The position numbers were made by a program, and so were the translations under genes. From Flectonema sp. DT1601 (Eukaryota; Euglenozoa; Diplonemea; Diplonemida; Diplonemidae), in NCBI GenBank assembly GCA_964019425.1, contig OZ025805.1, forward strand, positions 468,501 to 532,500: a DNA stretch of 64,000 nt. The letters are read 5' to 3'. Below the pieces are notes generated by a model, which saw only the letters and a list, made by a program, of their open reading frames with translations, was not told the DNA's origin and did no database searches. Of this stretch, positions 1 to 11,221 are shown piece by piece (position 1 is the first letter of the stretch; every line of letters starts with the position of its first letter).

Positions 1-359
1 AACAGTATCAGCCCCGCGAGTTACTCGGGGAGCTCCCATGCAATGTGTGGAGAAAGAGGCCATCCCTCCCCCTACCTCTCTGCTTTACTACGTCGTTTTT
101 TGTGTGTGGCATTTCTTTTCTTATATTCTTTTCTTTTCAATCTTGTTCCTTCACACGCAGTTGTTCGAGCAGTTGTGAACCACCTTGGGTCTCTTACGGT
201 CTCCAAGCTACTGTTGTGCGAAGAAACAAATCTGTTGGTGCGGTGGCCTTCCGACGCCACCTGGACCGCAACTCGTTCACAGTGCCCTACCCGGTTCTCC
301 ACCGGACCGCCTGAGCGACGGGATCCATGGGATTCAAACCCCTAAACACTGGTTAATTT
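1..359 (+). mobile_element. Short non-autonomous retroelement, copy 1 (left end outside window)
   Basis: This matches the right half of the ~695 bp element seen whole at 11709-12404, 12575-13270 and 29653-30343. It runs from the GC-rich hairpin segment (CCCCG...CGGGG near position 14) to the shared tail AAACACTGGTTAATTTT. Directly after the tail comes LRR-coding DNA at the same repeat phase as the other insertions (ttcctgttcgcaaatcactt, 360-379, then ctcttgacc). The left duplication lies outside the window. Reading frames of 76-100 codons inside it recur only because the copies are alike; I see no sign that they code. Confidence 0.85.
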
Positions 360-1128
360 TTCCTGTTCGCAAATCACTTCTCTTGACCTTTCAGGTCTTA
401 GTAGTGTCACCACTATAGGAAAGTTATTCTTGTCTTCCTGTTCACAAATCACTTCTGTAAACCTTTCAGGTCTTAGTAGTGTCACGGCTATTGGATATAA
501 GTTCTTGTCTTGCTGTTCACAAATATCTTCTCTTGACTTATCAGGTCTTAGTAGTGTCACCATAGTAGGAGGCGGATTCCTGTTTTCCTGTTCACGAGTC
601 GTTTCTATTGATCTTTCTGGTCTTAGTAGTGTCACTACTATTGGTGATCTTTTCTTGTCTCACTGTTCACAAATCACTTTTCTCGACCTTTCAGGTCTCA
701 ATAGTGTCACCTCTATTGGTGATGATTTCTTGTGTTCTTGTGAACGGATAGCAACAGTTGACCTTTCAGGTCTTTGCTGTGTTACTTCTATTGGAGATAG
801 GTTCCTTTCTTTTTGTACACAAATCACTTCTGTGAACCTTTCGGGTCTTGATAGTGTCACCGCTATAGCAAATGACTTCTTGCGTGATTGTTTATGTATT
901 ATTTCTCTTGATCTTTCAAGTCTTATTAGTGTCACCACAATAGGAAGTAATTTCTTGCGTAGTTGTTCAGGAATCACTTCTCTTGACCTTTCAAGTCTTG
1001 GTAGTGTCACCACTATTGGTGATTGCTTTCTCAGTAAATGCTACTCTCTCACATCTGTGCAGCTGCCTGAAAGTAATAGCGCTCTCTTTGAGAAGTCTGT
1101 GAAAGCAGCGATTGATCATTCAGGATAA
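360..1128 (+). pseudogene. Ubl-LRR family gene, 3' part cut off by retroelement
   Basis: An open LRR frame of about ten 25-residue repeats of the form ITSLDLSGLSSVTTIGxxFL, ending in the family C-terminal cap (VQLPESNSALFEKSVKAAIDHSG, stop TAA at 1128). There is no start codon or ubiquitin-like N-terminus; the frame runs straight out of the retroelement tail at 359. The missing 5' part presumably lies left of the window beyond the insertion. It is called a pseudogene because of the insertion, although the LRR frame itself is undamaged. The 3' flank (1129-1220) is shared with the fragment ending at 13450. Confidence 0.8.
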
Positions 1129-2337
1129 AGTGGTGAATTGATTCTTAAGGTTTTTCTTTTTTTGTTATTTTTGTTTTATTAATTACTTGACCTTCGTGTA
1201 CATTCCGACTGAAATATGAAAACTTCTTATCAAAGATTACGGAATAAGAACAATCATCGATTTGAGAACTACTTTAAAAGGTATTCCGGTCACATAAAAG
1301 AAGGGAAATAAAAGTAAGAAAAGAAAATAATAATTAAGAATATTTAAAAAAGTAAATAAGTCTGAAGGAAGAGAAGCTCAAGGAGCAGATTGGACAAGAA
1401 CAACTCCAACAACAACAACAACAACTGTGTGTTCGTCATCGGAACAGTCGCATTCCCTGATCTCACCCCCACTTCCCAGAACTGTACAGATACTTCTTTG
1501 TTGTGGATTTCTGACTTGTTTAATCTGAACTCTTAATTATAAACCATATTTCTTTATCAGGTGCATCCAGTAATGAAAAGTGACTTACCCGACGACGGAA
1601 GAGAAATGTATTGTGGATTTTAGTTTTATTAGAAGCACTGCTTTTAGTGTAGAGATTTTGATGCTCCCAATTAACTTTTTTATGAGAAGTGTTACAGCAA
1701 CCTGAAAATAAAATATGAAATTAGATTAGAAGAGGGAAGCTGTGAAACACATTTGTGAACTACTTTTGATTGGCAGCCAATCAATAATTATATCCAAACA
1801 TTATTTACAGAAATGTAATAACATGTCGCATCCTCGTAGTATTCGATGATTCAATGTAGGGATCGTATTTATATTTATTGTTGCTGCCTGGCGTTTTGAA
1901 AATATGAAATACACCAATAGAGGTACTCATATTATAAAAACAGAACCGGCATGGAACTTTGAAATTGAAAAGTTAGATACGAACGTACTAATGCTATCCC
2001 CGGTTAGAGATGCACGAGCGTTATCTCCGGAAAAATAATTTTGAAACTAAGTATGATTCCAACTGTGCCAAACATGACAAAGTGTCATATCCCACTATAA
2101 GAATCACCTGCTGAAATTACATACCAAACCATGACAATCTCACCACTGGATTTCAGTACCCCGAGTATCGTTATGCATTTATGGATATACCTACCTCTCG
2201 AAACCTAAATAGTTATTTAGAAGGCTAATTTAAGGATCACCTTAGTTCGCTGTATTCCTTAACAGATTGTTAAATTATCGTTCATTCCCCCTACAGGATA
2301 TTATCCGTACAGTAATAAATATTTATATCATCGTGAA
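1129..2337. other. Intergenic, LRR-family flank and dispersed repeats
   Basis: Begins with the LRR 3' flank. 1460-1575 is a block seen again at 6524-6650, 17174-17300 and 32862-32990 (it contains gaactgtacagatacttc). 1820-1900 is a decayed copy of the upstream region of the Ubl-LRR genes (catgtcgcatcctcgtagta). 2190-2300 carries the dispersed repeat with ctctcgaaacctaaatagtt. A pyrimidine-rich stretch ending in AG lies just before the S41 gene. No gene of its own seen, apart from the Gln-rich fragment at 1364. Confidence 0.6.
1364..1425 (+). pseudogene. Gln-rich coiled-coil gene fragment
   Basis: One frame reads EEKLKEQIGQEQLQQQQQQL and then leaves coding-like composition. The same DNA with small changes is present on the minus strand near 54525-54575, inside a longer coiled-coil pseudogene. 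Two distant copies of a short coding-like stretch suggest debris of a repeated gene or mobile segment. No function can be assigned. Confidence 0.4.
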
Positions 2338-4632
2338 ATGCTGTTGTCAGTAATCGCACTGCTTGCAGTGTCACAATGTGAATTGAACGGAACTATTATA
2401 AATCCGTTCTATGTTTACAAAGCTAGTGACATTATTGATTGTTACAACACTGTTCCAGTTGATCAGGATGTGATTACCGAAGCGTTGAAGGCAGCATCAG
2501 AAATGATTGAGTTCTATCACGGTACTGATGTTGCTATGTCTACAGATCCGAATATCGTCGGGAAAGTTGATTTGAGATTGGCTCTTGCGGAATTTCGTAT
2601 CAGAAATTGGGATTCCGACTTCCAGTTTCACAGTTCAATGGGACGGCTTTTCTCTAAGCTTCATGATGGTCATACTGCATACATCATCCCTTCAGGGTAC
2701 CATTCAGCTTATGCGTTACCCATTGTCTTGGGATCGAAATTAGTTAACAATCAACAAGTTATATATGTCAGTGATTTCCATTCGACATTCTCTACTTTCT
2801 CACCTGGACAATCATGGAGCTCTATTGCAGTAAACGATACAATTTCAGAGATTAACGGGTTTCCAGCATTGTCTTATTTGGCTGACTTCTTCGATGAAAA
2901 TGGAGCATCAAAGACGAGGGGAGCTGATCTAAATCGGTTCTTACGAGAAGTGCGAACCTTCTCAAATACAGTAACTGGTCTTCAACTGCTTTCCATGGAT
3001 ATCACAATTCTAGGTGGAGCTACGCACACGATTCCATTATATGCAGGAAGAGCTGATCGCGAACTAACAACTGCCTTGATTATTTCTCAAAACGTTCCAC
3101 AACAACAAACTGTTAGAAAAGTTGAGACTCAGAGCACTCTCTCAGAAATTGATCAACTTCACTCCATTTCACGTGAGCTCAGGGATGCGAGGGTAACAGA
3201 TTTCGAGCATCGTATTAAGCCGATTAGCACTCCAGAAAGGAGAAATGTTGAAGCTTTATCTCCGTCTGAATTGTGGACTCAGGGAAATGTGGTTGCTCAG
3301 TTCCCGAAGAATACCAGCGACCCAAATATTGTGTGCACGTCTTTTGAGCATTTAGATGATCCAGTCATGTATCTCTACATCGATACGTTCCACCCAGAAA
3401 TAGGTGGGGGGTCTTCTTGTGGTGATATAAGAGTGTTGGCGGATTTCGTGAAAGTAGTTGAAGCTTGCAACGATCGTTCATCTCAAACTACTGAACTCAT
3501 ATTGGATGTTCGTGGAAACGGAGGTGGAGTGATTTTGCTGTATTGGCAAATCTTAAATTACTTCTCTCCTAAGTTGTGGTTGCCAACTGAGTTGAGAGAA
3601 GCCTCAAAAACAACTTCTTCATTCCACGTTGAACCAGCTGTGACAGCGTCAGTTAAAGGAGCTTGGGAATACTCTTTGACTAACATGACTAGAAAGTACC
3701 TCGACCTCTACTACGCTGTAGTATTTAGCGACTCTACTTACAATGTGATCTTATCAACAACAGGTGAGAGTCTTATTGATGAACCACTCAGTGCCACAGA
3801 TAGAAGCAATTCTTACAATAAATTAAAGGATCTTTTCACTAATAAATTAGTAGAGAAGAGTCGTGCAACTGGATCCCCAAAGGTCTGGGTCGCACCAAAA
3901 CTTGAAAGAATGTACAAGCCGTTCGTTGACTTTAAGAACGTTGATAAGTGTCGTTTCCGTGATGATTTCTTTCCAAAGCAACCAACGAAAGGTTTTGCAA
4001 CAATTAAAGTAATGTCGCTTGGATTATGTGGCAGCTCGTGTTCACACACTGTGAAGCTTCTTAATAACGTAAACGCAGCGACTGTGTTCACTGCTGGAGG
4101 TGTTAGTGGAGAACGTCACAGGATAAGCTCAACTACCAATGCTCCTGTTTATCAATGGAATGCTTGGACTGATATTGCTAATAGCAGAGGTATGGGAGAT
4201 GGTCTTACCCCAATCACTATGACTAATGCTGCACTGTCGTTTAGTTTAGCTGCTTTTTATCCAGATCTTACTGACCCTTATTCTGGTGAATTCGAACCAG
4301 TTTACGCGAAGGAAACACTGCCTTACTGGCCTCCATTCTCACCAGCAACAGAACTCGATATGCTGAAACAGATTGCAAGTAAAAGTATTTCAACGACAAC
4401 TGGTTGGGTAGAATATGAGAACGGTACTTTTAAGGTTCCGGGTACGGTGGTTGCTGAATCAGTACCAGCAACACCATCACCACCTTCTAGTGGTCTGGAG
4501 TTGGGTGTCTTATTGCTTGTGATTATTTTACCTACAGTTACTGTTATTGCCGTCATCATAATTGTGTTTTGCTTTCATAAGAAACGTTCAACCGAACAGA
4601 CCAGGGAAATTAGTCATGAAATGCATGAGTAA
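2338..4632 (+). CDS. Membrane-anchored S41 family (CPAF-like) serine peptidase
   Basis: 764 residues. Residues 1-16 form a signal peptide (MLLSVIALLAVSQC). The motif KLHDGHTAY near residue 108 resembles the His-bearing motif of CPAF-type S41 peptidases. LILDVRGNGGG near residue 388 is the S41 hallmark glycine-rich strand, and SLGLCGSSCSHTVKLL near residue 560 fits the nucleophile-serine helix. A single transmembrane helix (about 720-745, GVLLLVIILPTVTVIAVIIIVF) is followed by KKR and a short cytosolic tail, giving a type I topology with an extracellular or luminal protease. The ATG follows a pyrimidine/AG site by about 30 bases. No intron is seen. Family assignment is good; the substrate is unknown and the catalytic residues are inferred from motif position only. 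Confidence 0.8.
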   Translation: MLLSVIALLAVSQCELNGTIINPFYVYKASDIIDCYNTVPVDQDVITEALKAASEMIEFYHGTDVAMSTDPNIVGKVDLRLALAEFRIRNWDSDFQFHSSMGRLFSKLHDGHTAYIIPSGYHSAYALPIVLGSKLVNNQQVIYVSDFHSTFSTFSPGQSWSSIAVNDTISEINGFPALSYLADFFDENGASKTRGADLNRFLREVRTFSNTVTGLQLLSMDITILGGATHTIPLYAGRADRELTTALIISQNVPQQQTVRKVETQSTLSEIDQLHSISRELRDARVTDFEHRIKPISTPERRNVEALSPSELWTQGNVVAQFPKNTSDPNIVCTSFEHLDDPVMYLYIDTFHPEIGGGSSCGDIRVLADFVKVVEACNDRSSQTTELILDVRGNGGGVILLYWQILNYFSPKLWLPTELREASKTTSSFHVEPAVTASVKGAWEYSLTNMTRKYLDLYYAVVFSDSTYNVILSTTGESLIDEPLSATDRSNSYNKLKDLFTNKLVEKSRATGSPKVWVAPKLERMYKPFVDFKNVDKCRFRDDFFPKQPTKGFATIKVMSLGLCGSSCSHTVKLLNNVNAATVFTAGGVSGERHRISSTTNAPVYQWNAWTDIANSRGMGDGLTPITMTNAALSFSLAAFYPDLTDPYSGEFEPVYAKETLPYWPPFSPATELDMLKQIASKSISTTTGWVEYENGTFKVPGTVVAESVPATPSPPSSGLELGVLLLVIILPTVTVIAVIIIVFCFHKKRSTEQTREISHEMHE

Positions 4633-6795
4633 GTCAAAAATATACCTCACCGATTTTTTTATAATATGAAACGTGCCTGTCGGTTCAAAACCCTCCCTCT
4701 CATCGTCAAAATGGAGTAGTTGTCGTTAACAGTTGTGATACATTATTATGTTGGTTTATTGAAAAATAAAACAATTATCCCTCCCTTCAATGAAATTCGT
4801 AACTGTTTTTTTTTTTTAAATCAATAAATCCCTCTTCATGAAGTTCCCCTTATTTCATCACCTGTTGTGAATAATAACTGTAACGGAAAGGCATATGTTT
4901 GCCGTGGTTGCAATTTATGGTTTTCGATACCTCTTTTTCTTTTTTTAATTTTCAAAAAAAACAATAGCATGGATACTGCCGTACAAGGTTATTCATTTTC
5001 GTTGTTGTCGTGTATGTAAAGTAGAACCGATAAAGCAGAAAAGTTTTTAAAAATATTTTTTTTTAATATTTTTCCTGCAATGATAAACATTTCAGGTGTA
5101 AACATCTCACATCGCCATAACTTACATTCCGACATTTGTATTTTTAACGTCATCAAACTACTGTGTAATTGTTGTGTTTATTCCTCTCTTATTCTTTTTT
5201 TTAAACTAAAAAAAACAAACGTAACCCTTATAACTAAATGTAAGCTCGTGGGCAGTGCCTGTGAGATCTTAATCCCTTCAAACCTCCCGTGTCTATACTG
5301 ATGATGAGAGAATAGAGGTTAAAGAGGTATATATGGATTACTCTCGAAACCTAAATAGTTACTTTAAAAGACTAAGATAAGCCTCTATTGTAGTATAAGT
5401 GTGACACGAGGTTAACTGAGCGACTCTTGCTGACTGTGAAGCTAGACTAGATGGCTGCTCAGGTGTACGGGACTCTCACCCAAGAGACTGTGTTGTTGAG
5501 TGTCTCTTGTAGTGTATAAATTAAGGTTATAAAGCAGAAAGTTAAAGATAACTTTGGCATTTGTTTTTAACATAATCTGCTTATCGCTCTCTCCTGTTCT
5601 GTTTTTTTTTTTTTTTTTTTTTTTTAAATGTAGTATCTGACAGCGGGAATCCCCATATTCGACAGCACTGATGGGATTTTATGATTCCTACCCTTTTTTT
5701 TTTTTTGAATGAATTTAACAGTTTTTCAAAGTTGCTCTCCATTTAATATTAGTATCAAGTCCCCCTCGCTCTGGGGCTTTCACTTAAGCAACCAGATTTC
5801 ACGAGAGTACCATAAAAAGGTGTTGGATAAACCATAATTTTAAATTTCCTTTTTTTTTAGCTCTCTCGGTTTATGTTGATTGACTGTTTCGTACATCAAA
5901 TATTCCCATCTATTCACAAGTATTTGTTTATATTAATTTATAACATTCTCTTAATATCTCTTTTGATTCTGTTCCTTACAAATTGGAATTGCTACTCGTG
6001 TTGCCTGTTTTCTTCTTGTCGAGGCTTTCAGTAAGCCCCCCCTTGTAATATAAATTCTTTTGGGACAATAGGAGAATTCATGTCGCACGCATGTGATTAT
6101 TTCATGAAGGTTTTAATATGTAATGGAACAGTATTTTTTCTTTTTTGTTATTCCTTTCTCATTACCCATTCTTTTTTTTTGCTCGCAATCTGTTATTCTT
6201 CTGGACAAGGTGAACAGTTGGCAATCGATCCTTGCATCCGAAAGCTATAAAAACCATCACCGCGATTATGTCCTCTAAAATAGAATTAACTTTTGCTTCT
6301 TCGTCTCATCTCCGCAGGTGGTTTGTGAAAGCCTCTGCTAGGAAATCCTAATACTAACTCTTACTGATAAAACATCGAATTTCAGTTAAAAACAATCATT
6401 GTTTGTTTACTTATTCGTGACAACTCATAAGCCATCATTTATTCCCCCCCACAGAGGATAATATCCATACAGTGAAGGCAGTGATTAGCTGAACCATATC
6501 TATTGTTCTCTTTATGAGTTCCTGATCTCACCCACCCTTCCCCACTTCCCAGAACTGTACAGATACTTCTTTGTTGTGGATTTCTGACTTGTTTAATCTG
6601 AACTCTTAATTATAAACCATATTTCTTTATCAGGTGTGCCCAGTAATGGAAAGTGAATTTCTAATTTAGAAAGTTTCGAATGACAGAAATCATACGAACG
6701 TTATCAAGGTGCTAATCGCTGATTGTTTTTCATAGAAAAGGTAAAGATTATTTATATCCCTTTCTCAGTCCCTGCACACTAACTCAAGAAAAACA
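4633..6795. other. Intergenic with dispersed repeats
   Basis: AT-rich with several T runs. 5298-5395 carries the repeat family also at 2190 and 26420 (actctcgaaacctaaatagt). 5645-5765 is a diverged member of the repeat family with tgggattttatcgatacc, otherwise found upstream of genes near 33.1 and 34.7 kb. 6477-6650 duplicates the block at 17131-17300 (ctgaaccatatctattgttc). No convincing gene seen. Confidence 0.6.
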
Positions 6796-7755
6796 ATGCA
6801 AGTTTTTGTGACTTGTCCTGATTGGGGACTCCCCGCAGTGACAGTGACGGCTGGTGCTGATTCGGTTGTGAGCTACGTGTTGACGGCGGCTGCTGAGGAG
6901 TGGGATATGGATCCGGAGGAAGTTGAACTTTTGTTTGCTGGTGATACCCTTTGCGAAACTGATCGGCTGGCAGATCATGGAGTGGTTGCAAACAGCGAGT
7001 TGGAAATGGCGAAGAAGCAGTTTAGGATATTCGGTAAATGCTGGTTTGTTGATGATGCAAAACGGGAGAAGCTGCTTCTTTGGATGAGAGACCACATTAC
7101 GGAGTATTTATGTCTGGACACTCCCACATTCACAGAAGATGGTTGCCTCACAATTCGTGGTGACTTCCTTCTCTCAGATGCCAAACAAGTTGCTTTCCGC
7201 AATTCAAATTCCAAGAGCACAGCCATGCCATCAGTTACCACTATCGGGGATAGGTTCTTGTATTGTTCAAACATCACTTCTCTTGACCTTTCAAGTCTTA
7301 GTAGTGTCACAGCAATTGGAAATGAGTGCTTGTCTTGCTGTTCACGAATCACTTCTCTTGACCTTTCAGGTTTCAGTAGTGTCACCACTATTGGAAGCGA
7401 ATTCTTGTGTTACAGTACACGAATCACTGAGCTTGACCTTTCATGTCTTAGTAATACCACCGCAATTGGAAATTATTTCTTGTTTTCCTGTTCACACATC
7501 ACTTCTCTTGACCTTTCAGGTCTTAGTGGTGTCACCAGAATAGGGAGTCATTTCTTGTCTAACTGTCCCCAAATCACTTCTCTTGACCTTTCAAGTCTTC
7601 GTAATGTTACGAGTATTGAGGAGTCTTTCTTAGGTCAATGCAAAGCTCTTGAATCTGTCCAGTTGCCTGAAAGTAATAGCGCTCTCTTTGAGAAGTCTGT
7701 GAAAGAAGCGATTGATTATTCAGCAGCGATTGGAAGAATAACTCTTCTTTTGTGA
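6796..7755 (+). CDS. Ubl-LRR family protein, intact member
   Basis: 319 residues, starting MQVFVTCPDWGLPAVTVTAG. Residues 1-72 read as a ubiquitin-like beta-grasp fold (VELLFAGDTLCETDRLADHGV parallels the LIFAGKxLEDxxTLxDY stretch of ubiquitin-like domains). Residues 73-145 form the conserved family linker (KKQFRIFGKCWFVDDAKREK). About five BspA-type LRRs of 25 residues follow, then the cap VQLPESNSALFEKSVKEAI. No signal peptide or membrane helix is present, so it is probably intracellular. The C-terminus departs from its paralogues (AAIGRITLLL instead of DHSG), which suggests a small 3' rearrangement. Function unknown; the Ubl could link it to ubiquitin or proteasome pathways, but that is inference. 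Confidence 0.85.
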   Translation: MQVFVTCPDWGLPAVTVTAGADSVVSYVLTAAAEEWDMDPEEVELLFAGDTLCETDRLADHGVVANSELEMAKKQFRIFGKCWFVDDAKREKLLLWMRDHITEYLCLDTPTFTEDGCLTIRGDFLLSDAKQVAFRNSNSKSTAMPSVTTIGDRFLYCSNITSLDLSSLSSVTAIGNECLSCCSRITSLDLSGFSSVTTIGSEFLCYSTRITELDLSCLSNTTAIGNYFLFSCSHITSLDLSGLSGVTRIGSHFLSNCPQITSLDLSSLRNVTSIEESFLGQCKALESVQLPESNSALFEKSVKEAIDYSAAIGRITLLL

Positions 7756-7794
7756 AATTAGTCAGATTTTGACTAAAAAACGTAAACGGGTATT

Positions 7795-8828
7795 GTGTTG
7801 TTTTGTGAGGTCAATAGGACTGTAACTTTGTACAAAAAGAAACAACAGCATAGAATAAAAAAAAAGTAATGATAAGAACCAACTCTATCAAATCACATCA
7901 CCCCCGCTTACTTATGTTGTTTCCCGCGGTATTGTTGCTTGAATGTATAAATTTGTTTGGACTGATATTTATCGCCGTCAAATTTTCTTTTTTTATTTCA
8001 ACACTTGTTTAACAATATCAATTCCTCTCTTTATTAGTCCCTTCTTCCTTTCTAATTATTTATTACAAAAATCCTACCTTCTCAGAACAGTACGGATACA
8101 TTGTTTTGGTCAGGTGTGGTTATGATGATAAACTGATTGTCATTTTTCATTTTCTTGCTGAATGATATGGTTGTGTGCTGCCCCCAATTTTTTTATCGTA
8201 TTTGTAAAAAACCTGAGTAATGTGTTGTGCGCGTGGTTTGAGTGTTGTTTTGTGAGGACAATAAGACTGTAACTTTGTACAAAAAGAAACAACAGCATAG
8301 AATAAAAAAAAAGTAATGATAAGAACCAACTCTATCAAATCACATCACCCCCGCTTACTTATGTTGTTTCCCGCGGTATTGTTGCTTGAATGTATAAATT
8401 TGTTTGGACTGATATTTATCGCCGTCAAATTTTCTTTTTTTATTTCAACGCTTGTTTAACAATATCAATTCCTCTCTTTATTAGTCCCTTCTTCCTTTCT
8501 AATTATTTATTACAAAAATCCTACCTTCTCAGAACAGTACGGATACATTGTTTTGGTCAGGTGTGGTTATGATGATAAACTGATTGTCATTTTTCATTTT
8601 CTTGCTGAATGATATGGTTGTGTGCTGCCCCCAAATTTTTTTGTCGTATTTGTAAAAAACCTGAGTAATGTGTTGTGCGCGTGGTTTAAGTGTTGTTTTG
8701 TGAGGACAATAAGACTGTAACTTTGTACAAAAAGAAACAACAGCATAGAATAAAAAAAAGTAATCATAAGAACCAACTCTATCAAATCACATCACCCCCG
8801 CTTACTTATGTTGTTTCCCGTGGTATTG
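7795..8828. repeat. Tandem direct repeat, 447-bp unit, about 2.3 copies
   Basis: Unit 1 starts at 7795, unit 2 at 8242 and unit 3 at 8690 (partial, to about 8828). The start signature is gtgttgttttgtgaggwcaa in each. Units 1 and 2 differ at only a few positions, so the duplication is recent. Short frames on both strands (60-63 codons) recur in each unit simply because of the duplication. Unit 3 breaks off into the LRR-flank block (atttctgacttgtttaatct). Confidence 0.9.
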
Positions 8829-9059
8829 GTATTTCTGACTTGTTTAATCTGAACTCTTAATTATCCACCATATATCCTTTATCAGATAACGACGGGAAAA
8901 AGAGAAAATGTATAGTAGTTTATTATTCGATGATTCAATGTAGGGATCGTATTTATATTTATTGCCTGGCGTTTGGAACACAACATCCACACATTCTTTA
9001 CACAGCAGCCATATATTAACACCCCACAGCTAATTGAAATTCAAAAAACTAAAAAAGCA

Positions 9060-10367
9060 ATGCAAGTTTTTGTGACGTGTCCTGATTGGGGACTCCCCGC
9101 AGTGACAGTGACGGCTGCTGCTGATTCAGTTGTGAACGACGTGCTGACGGCGGCGGCTGGGGAGTGGGATGTGGATCCGGAGGAAGTTGAACTCTCGTTT
9201 GCTGGTGATACCCTTTGCGAAACTGATCGACTGGCAGATCATGGAGTGGTTGCAGACAGCGAGTTTGAAATGTGGACGAAGCAGTTTAGGATATTCGGTA
9301 AATGCTGGTTTGTTGATGATGCAAAACGGGAGAAGCTGCTTCTTTGGATGAGAGACCACATTACGGAGTATTTATGTCTGGACACTGCCACATTCACAGA
9401 AGATGGTTGCCTCACTGTTGACCGTAAGCTGCTTCCTTCAGATGCCAAACAGGTTGCTTTCCGCAATTCAAATTCCAACAGCACAGCCATGTCATCAGTT
9501 ACCACTATCGGAGATGGGTTCTTGTCTTCCTGTTACCACATCACTGCGCTTGACCTTTCCAGTCTTCATAGTGTCACAACTATTGGATACGAATTCTTGT
9601 ATTTCTCACGACTCACTTCTCTTGACCTTTCAGGTCTTAGTAGTGTCACAAGTATTGGTGATGATTTCGTGTCTTTCTGTTCACAAATCACTTCTCTGGA
9701 CCTTTCAGGTCTTAGTAGTGTCACTACTATTGGTGATGAATTCTTGTGTCACTGTTTACAAATCACTTCTCTTGACCTTTCAGGTCTTAGTAGTGTCACC
9801 ACTATTGGAGAGAGTTTCTTGAATTACTGTTCAGGAATCACTTCTGTGAACTTCTCAGGTCTTAGTAATGTCACCACTTTTGGCAACTGGTTCATGTATT
9901 CCTGTTCAGGAATCACTACCCTTGACCTTGCAGGTCTTAGTAGTGTCACCAGTATTGGATTTTTCTTCTTGAAATCCTGTTTGCGTATCACTTCTCTTAA
10001 CCTTTCAGGTCTTAGCAGCATCACCACTATTGGGAGTTGTTTCTTGTCTTCCTGTTCGCGACTCACTTCTGTGAACTTCTCAGCTCTTAGTAATGTCACC
10101 ACTATTGGCTGCGGTTTCATGTCTTCCTGTTCAGGAATCACTACTCTTGACCTTTCAGGTCTTAGTAGTGTCACCACTATTGGCAACTGGTTCATGCCTT
10201 CCTGTTCAGGAATCACTACTCTTGACCTTTCAGATCTAAGTAGTGTCACCAGTATTGGTGATGACTTTCTCGATGAATGTGACTCTCTTGAATCTGTCCA
10301 GCTTCCTGAAAGTAATAACGCTCTCTTTGAGAAGTCTGTGAAAGCAGCGATTGATCATTCAGGATAA
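9060..10367 (+). CDS. Ubl-LRR family protein, intact long member
   Basis: 435 residues from ATG 9060, the start conserved in all paralogues. The ubiquitin-like domain and linker are as in the 6796 gene, with WTKQ replacing AKKQ. About eleven 25-residue LRRs follow, with the family cap ending AAIDHSG. It has roughly twice as many LRRs as the 6796 gene although the N-terminal DNA is nearly identical, so repeat number varies between paralogues. Several repeats carry FSGLSNVTTFGNWFM and LAGLSSVTSIGFFFL variants that recur at 30.65-30.9 kb, marking a segmental duplication. It contains many copies of the retroelement target site but no insertion. Confidence 0.88.
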   Translation: MQVFVTCPDWGLPAVTVTAAADSVVNDVLTAAAGEWDVDPEEVELSFAGDTLCETDRLADHGVVADSEFEMWTKQFRIFGKCWFVDDAKREKLLLWMRDHITEYLCLDTATFTEDGCLTVDRKLLPSDAKQVAFRNSNSNSTAMSSVTTIGDGFLSSCYHITALDLSSLHSVTTIGYEFLYFSRLTSLDLSGLSSVTSIGDDFVSFCSQITSLDLSGLSSVTTIGDEFLCHCLQITSLDLSGLSSVTTIGESFLNYCSGITSVNFSGLSNVTTFGNWFMYSCSGITTLDLAGLSSVTSIGFFFLKSCLRITSLNLSGLSSITTIGSCFLSSCSRLTSVNFSALSNVTTIGCGFMSSCSGITTLDLSGLSSVTTIGNWFMPSCSGITTLDLSDLSSVTSIGDDFLDECDSLESVQLPESNNALFEKSVKAAIDHSG

Positions 10368-11038
10368 AGTGGTGAATTGATTCTTATTGTTTTGTTTTTT
10401 GTTTAACTCATTACCATCGTGTACCTTCTGACTAAAATATGAAAACTTCTTTTCCCTTTGAGGGAATGTAATTACATGTCGCATCCTCGTAGTATTCGAT
10501 ACCCAGATATCACTTGTATAAGTTCTTTCTAACAGCAAGTTTAGCGTTTCGAAGAAATAATTCAAAAGAAGCAACGCAAGTTTTAGTGACGTGTCCTGAT
10601 TGGGGACTCCCCGCGGCACTCGCTATGATGATGATGATATCACTTCATGTGGCTCAGATAGCTCATAATTCATCATAAGTTGTGACTTCATATAAAGAAA
10701 GTGTTGTACAAGTGTTTTCATTAAGTATCAAAGTAGCACACGTAAACCTCCTTTAACTTTATCAGTTTCGGTTCACAGTTAGTGACACAAACAAAACATC
10801 ACAGTAGTTGTTATATTATTATTTTCTGTATAGTTCAAGATAAAGCCAATTCTGTTTTTGTAAATATAAACCCATTGTTGTTTGGTAGAGCGTAACTAAC
10901 CTATTCCTTTATTTATTAAAGATTTTTTGCTGGTTGCGCCAAAACAAAAAGAAAGTGAAGTGCAATTTGCCGATTCCTTTTTACCCAGGTAGTACTTTTA
11001 CAAAGAATGTAGAACCGAATTGGTTAAACATTTCATTA
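10368..11038. other. LRR-gene 3' flank with a stub of a family gene start
   Basis: Duplicated at 31107-31763 with small indels. At 10574-10620 lies a remnant of the Ubl start (acgcaagttttagtgacgtg, then tcctgattggggactcccc) that has lost its ATG and breaks off at once, i.e. a fragment of a former family member. The rest is AT-rich with no gene seen. Confidence 0.65.
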
Positions 11039-11221
11039 CAGGAATCTAACAACATGTCGCATTCTTCGTAGTATTCGATACCCAGACATGATTCAATGTA
11101 GGGATCGTATTTATATAATTGTTGCAGCCTGGCGTTTGGAACACAACATCCACACATTCTTTACACAGCAGCCATATATTAACACCCCACAGCAAATAGT
11201 AATTCAAAAAACTAACAAACA
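11039..11221 (+). promoter_or_regulatory. Conserved upstream region / 5' leader of Ubl-LRR genes
   Basis: About 180 bp directly upstream of the ATG, nearly identical at 28984-29165 and 31764-31943 and partly kept at 8935-9059 and 17440-17507. Shared features are ctaacaacatgtcgcattct, the AT-rich stretch gggatcgtatttatat, and ccccacagcaaatagta just before the ATG. The CCCCACAG could be a splice acceptor. It probably holds the promoter and 5' leader, but high identity may simply reflect recent duplication. Confidence 0.5.

Noticed and set aside
43-345. Repeated 76-100 codon frames inside the short retroelement copies
   Set aside because: They recur on both strands because the copies are near-identical; no motif, and truncated copies do not preserve them.
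660-1013. Minus-strand frames reading repeated TLLRPERSREVI across LRR genes
   Set aside because: Antisense shadows of the 75-bp LRR repeat, which has no stops in several phases.
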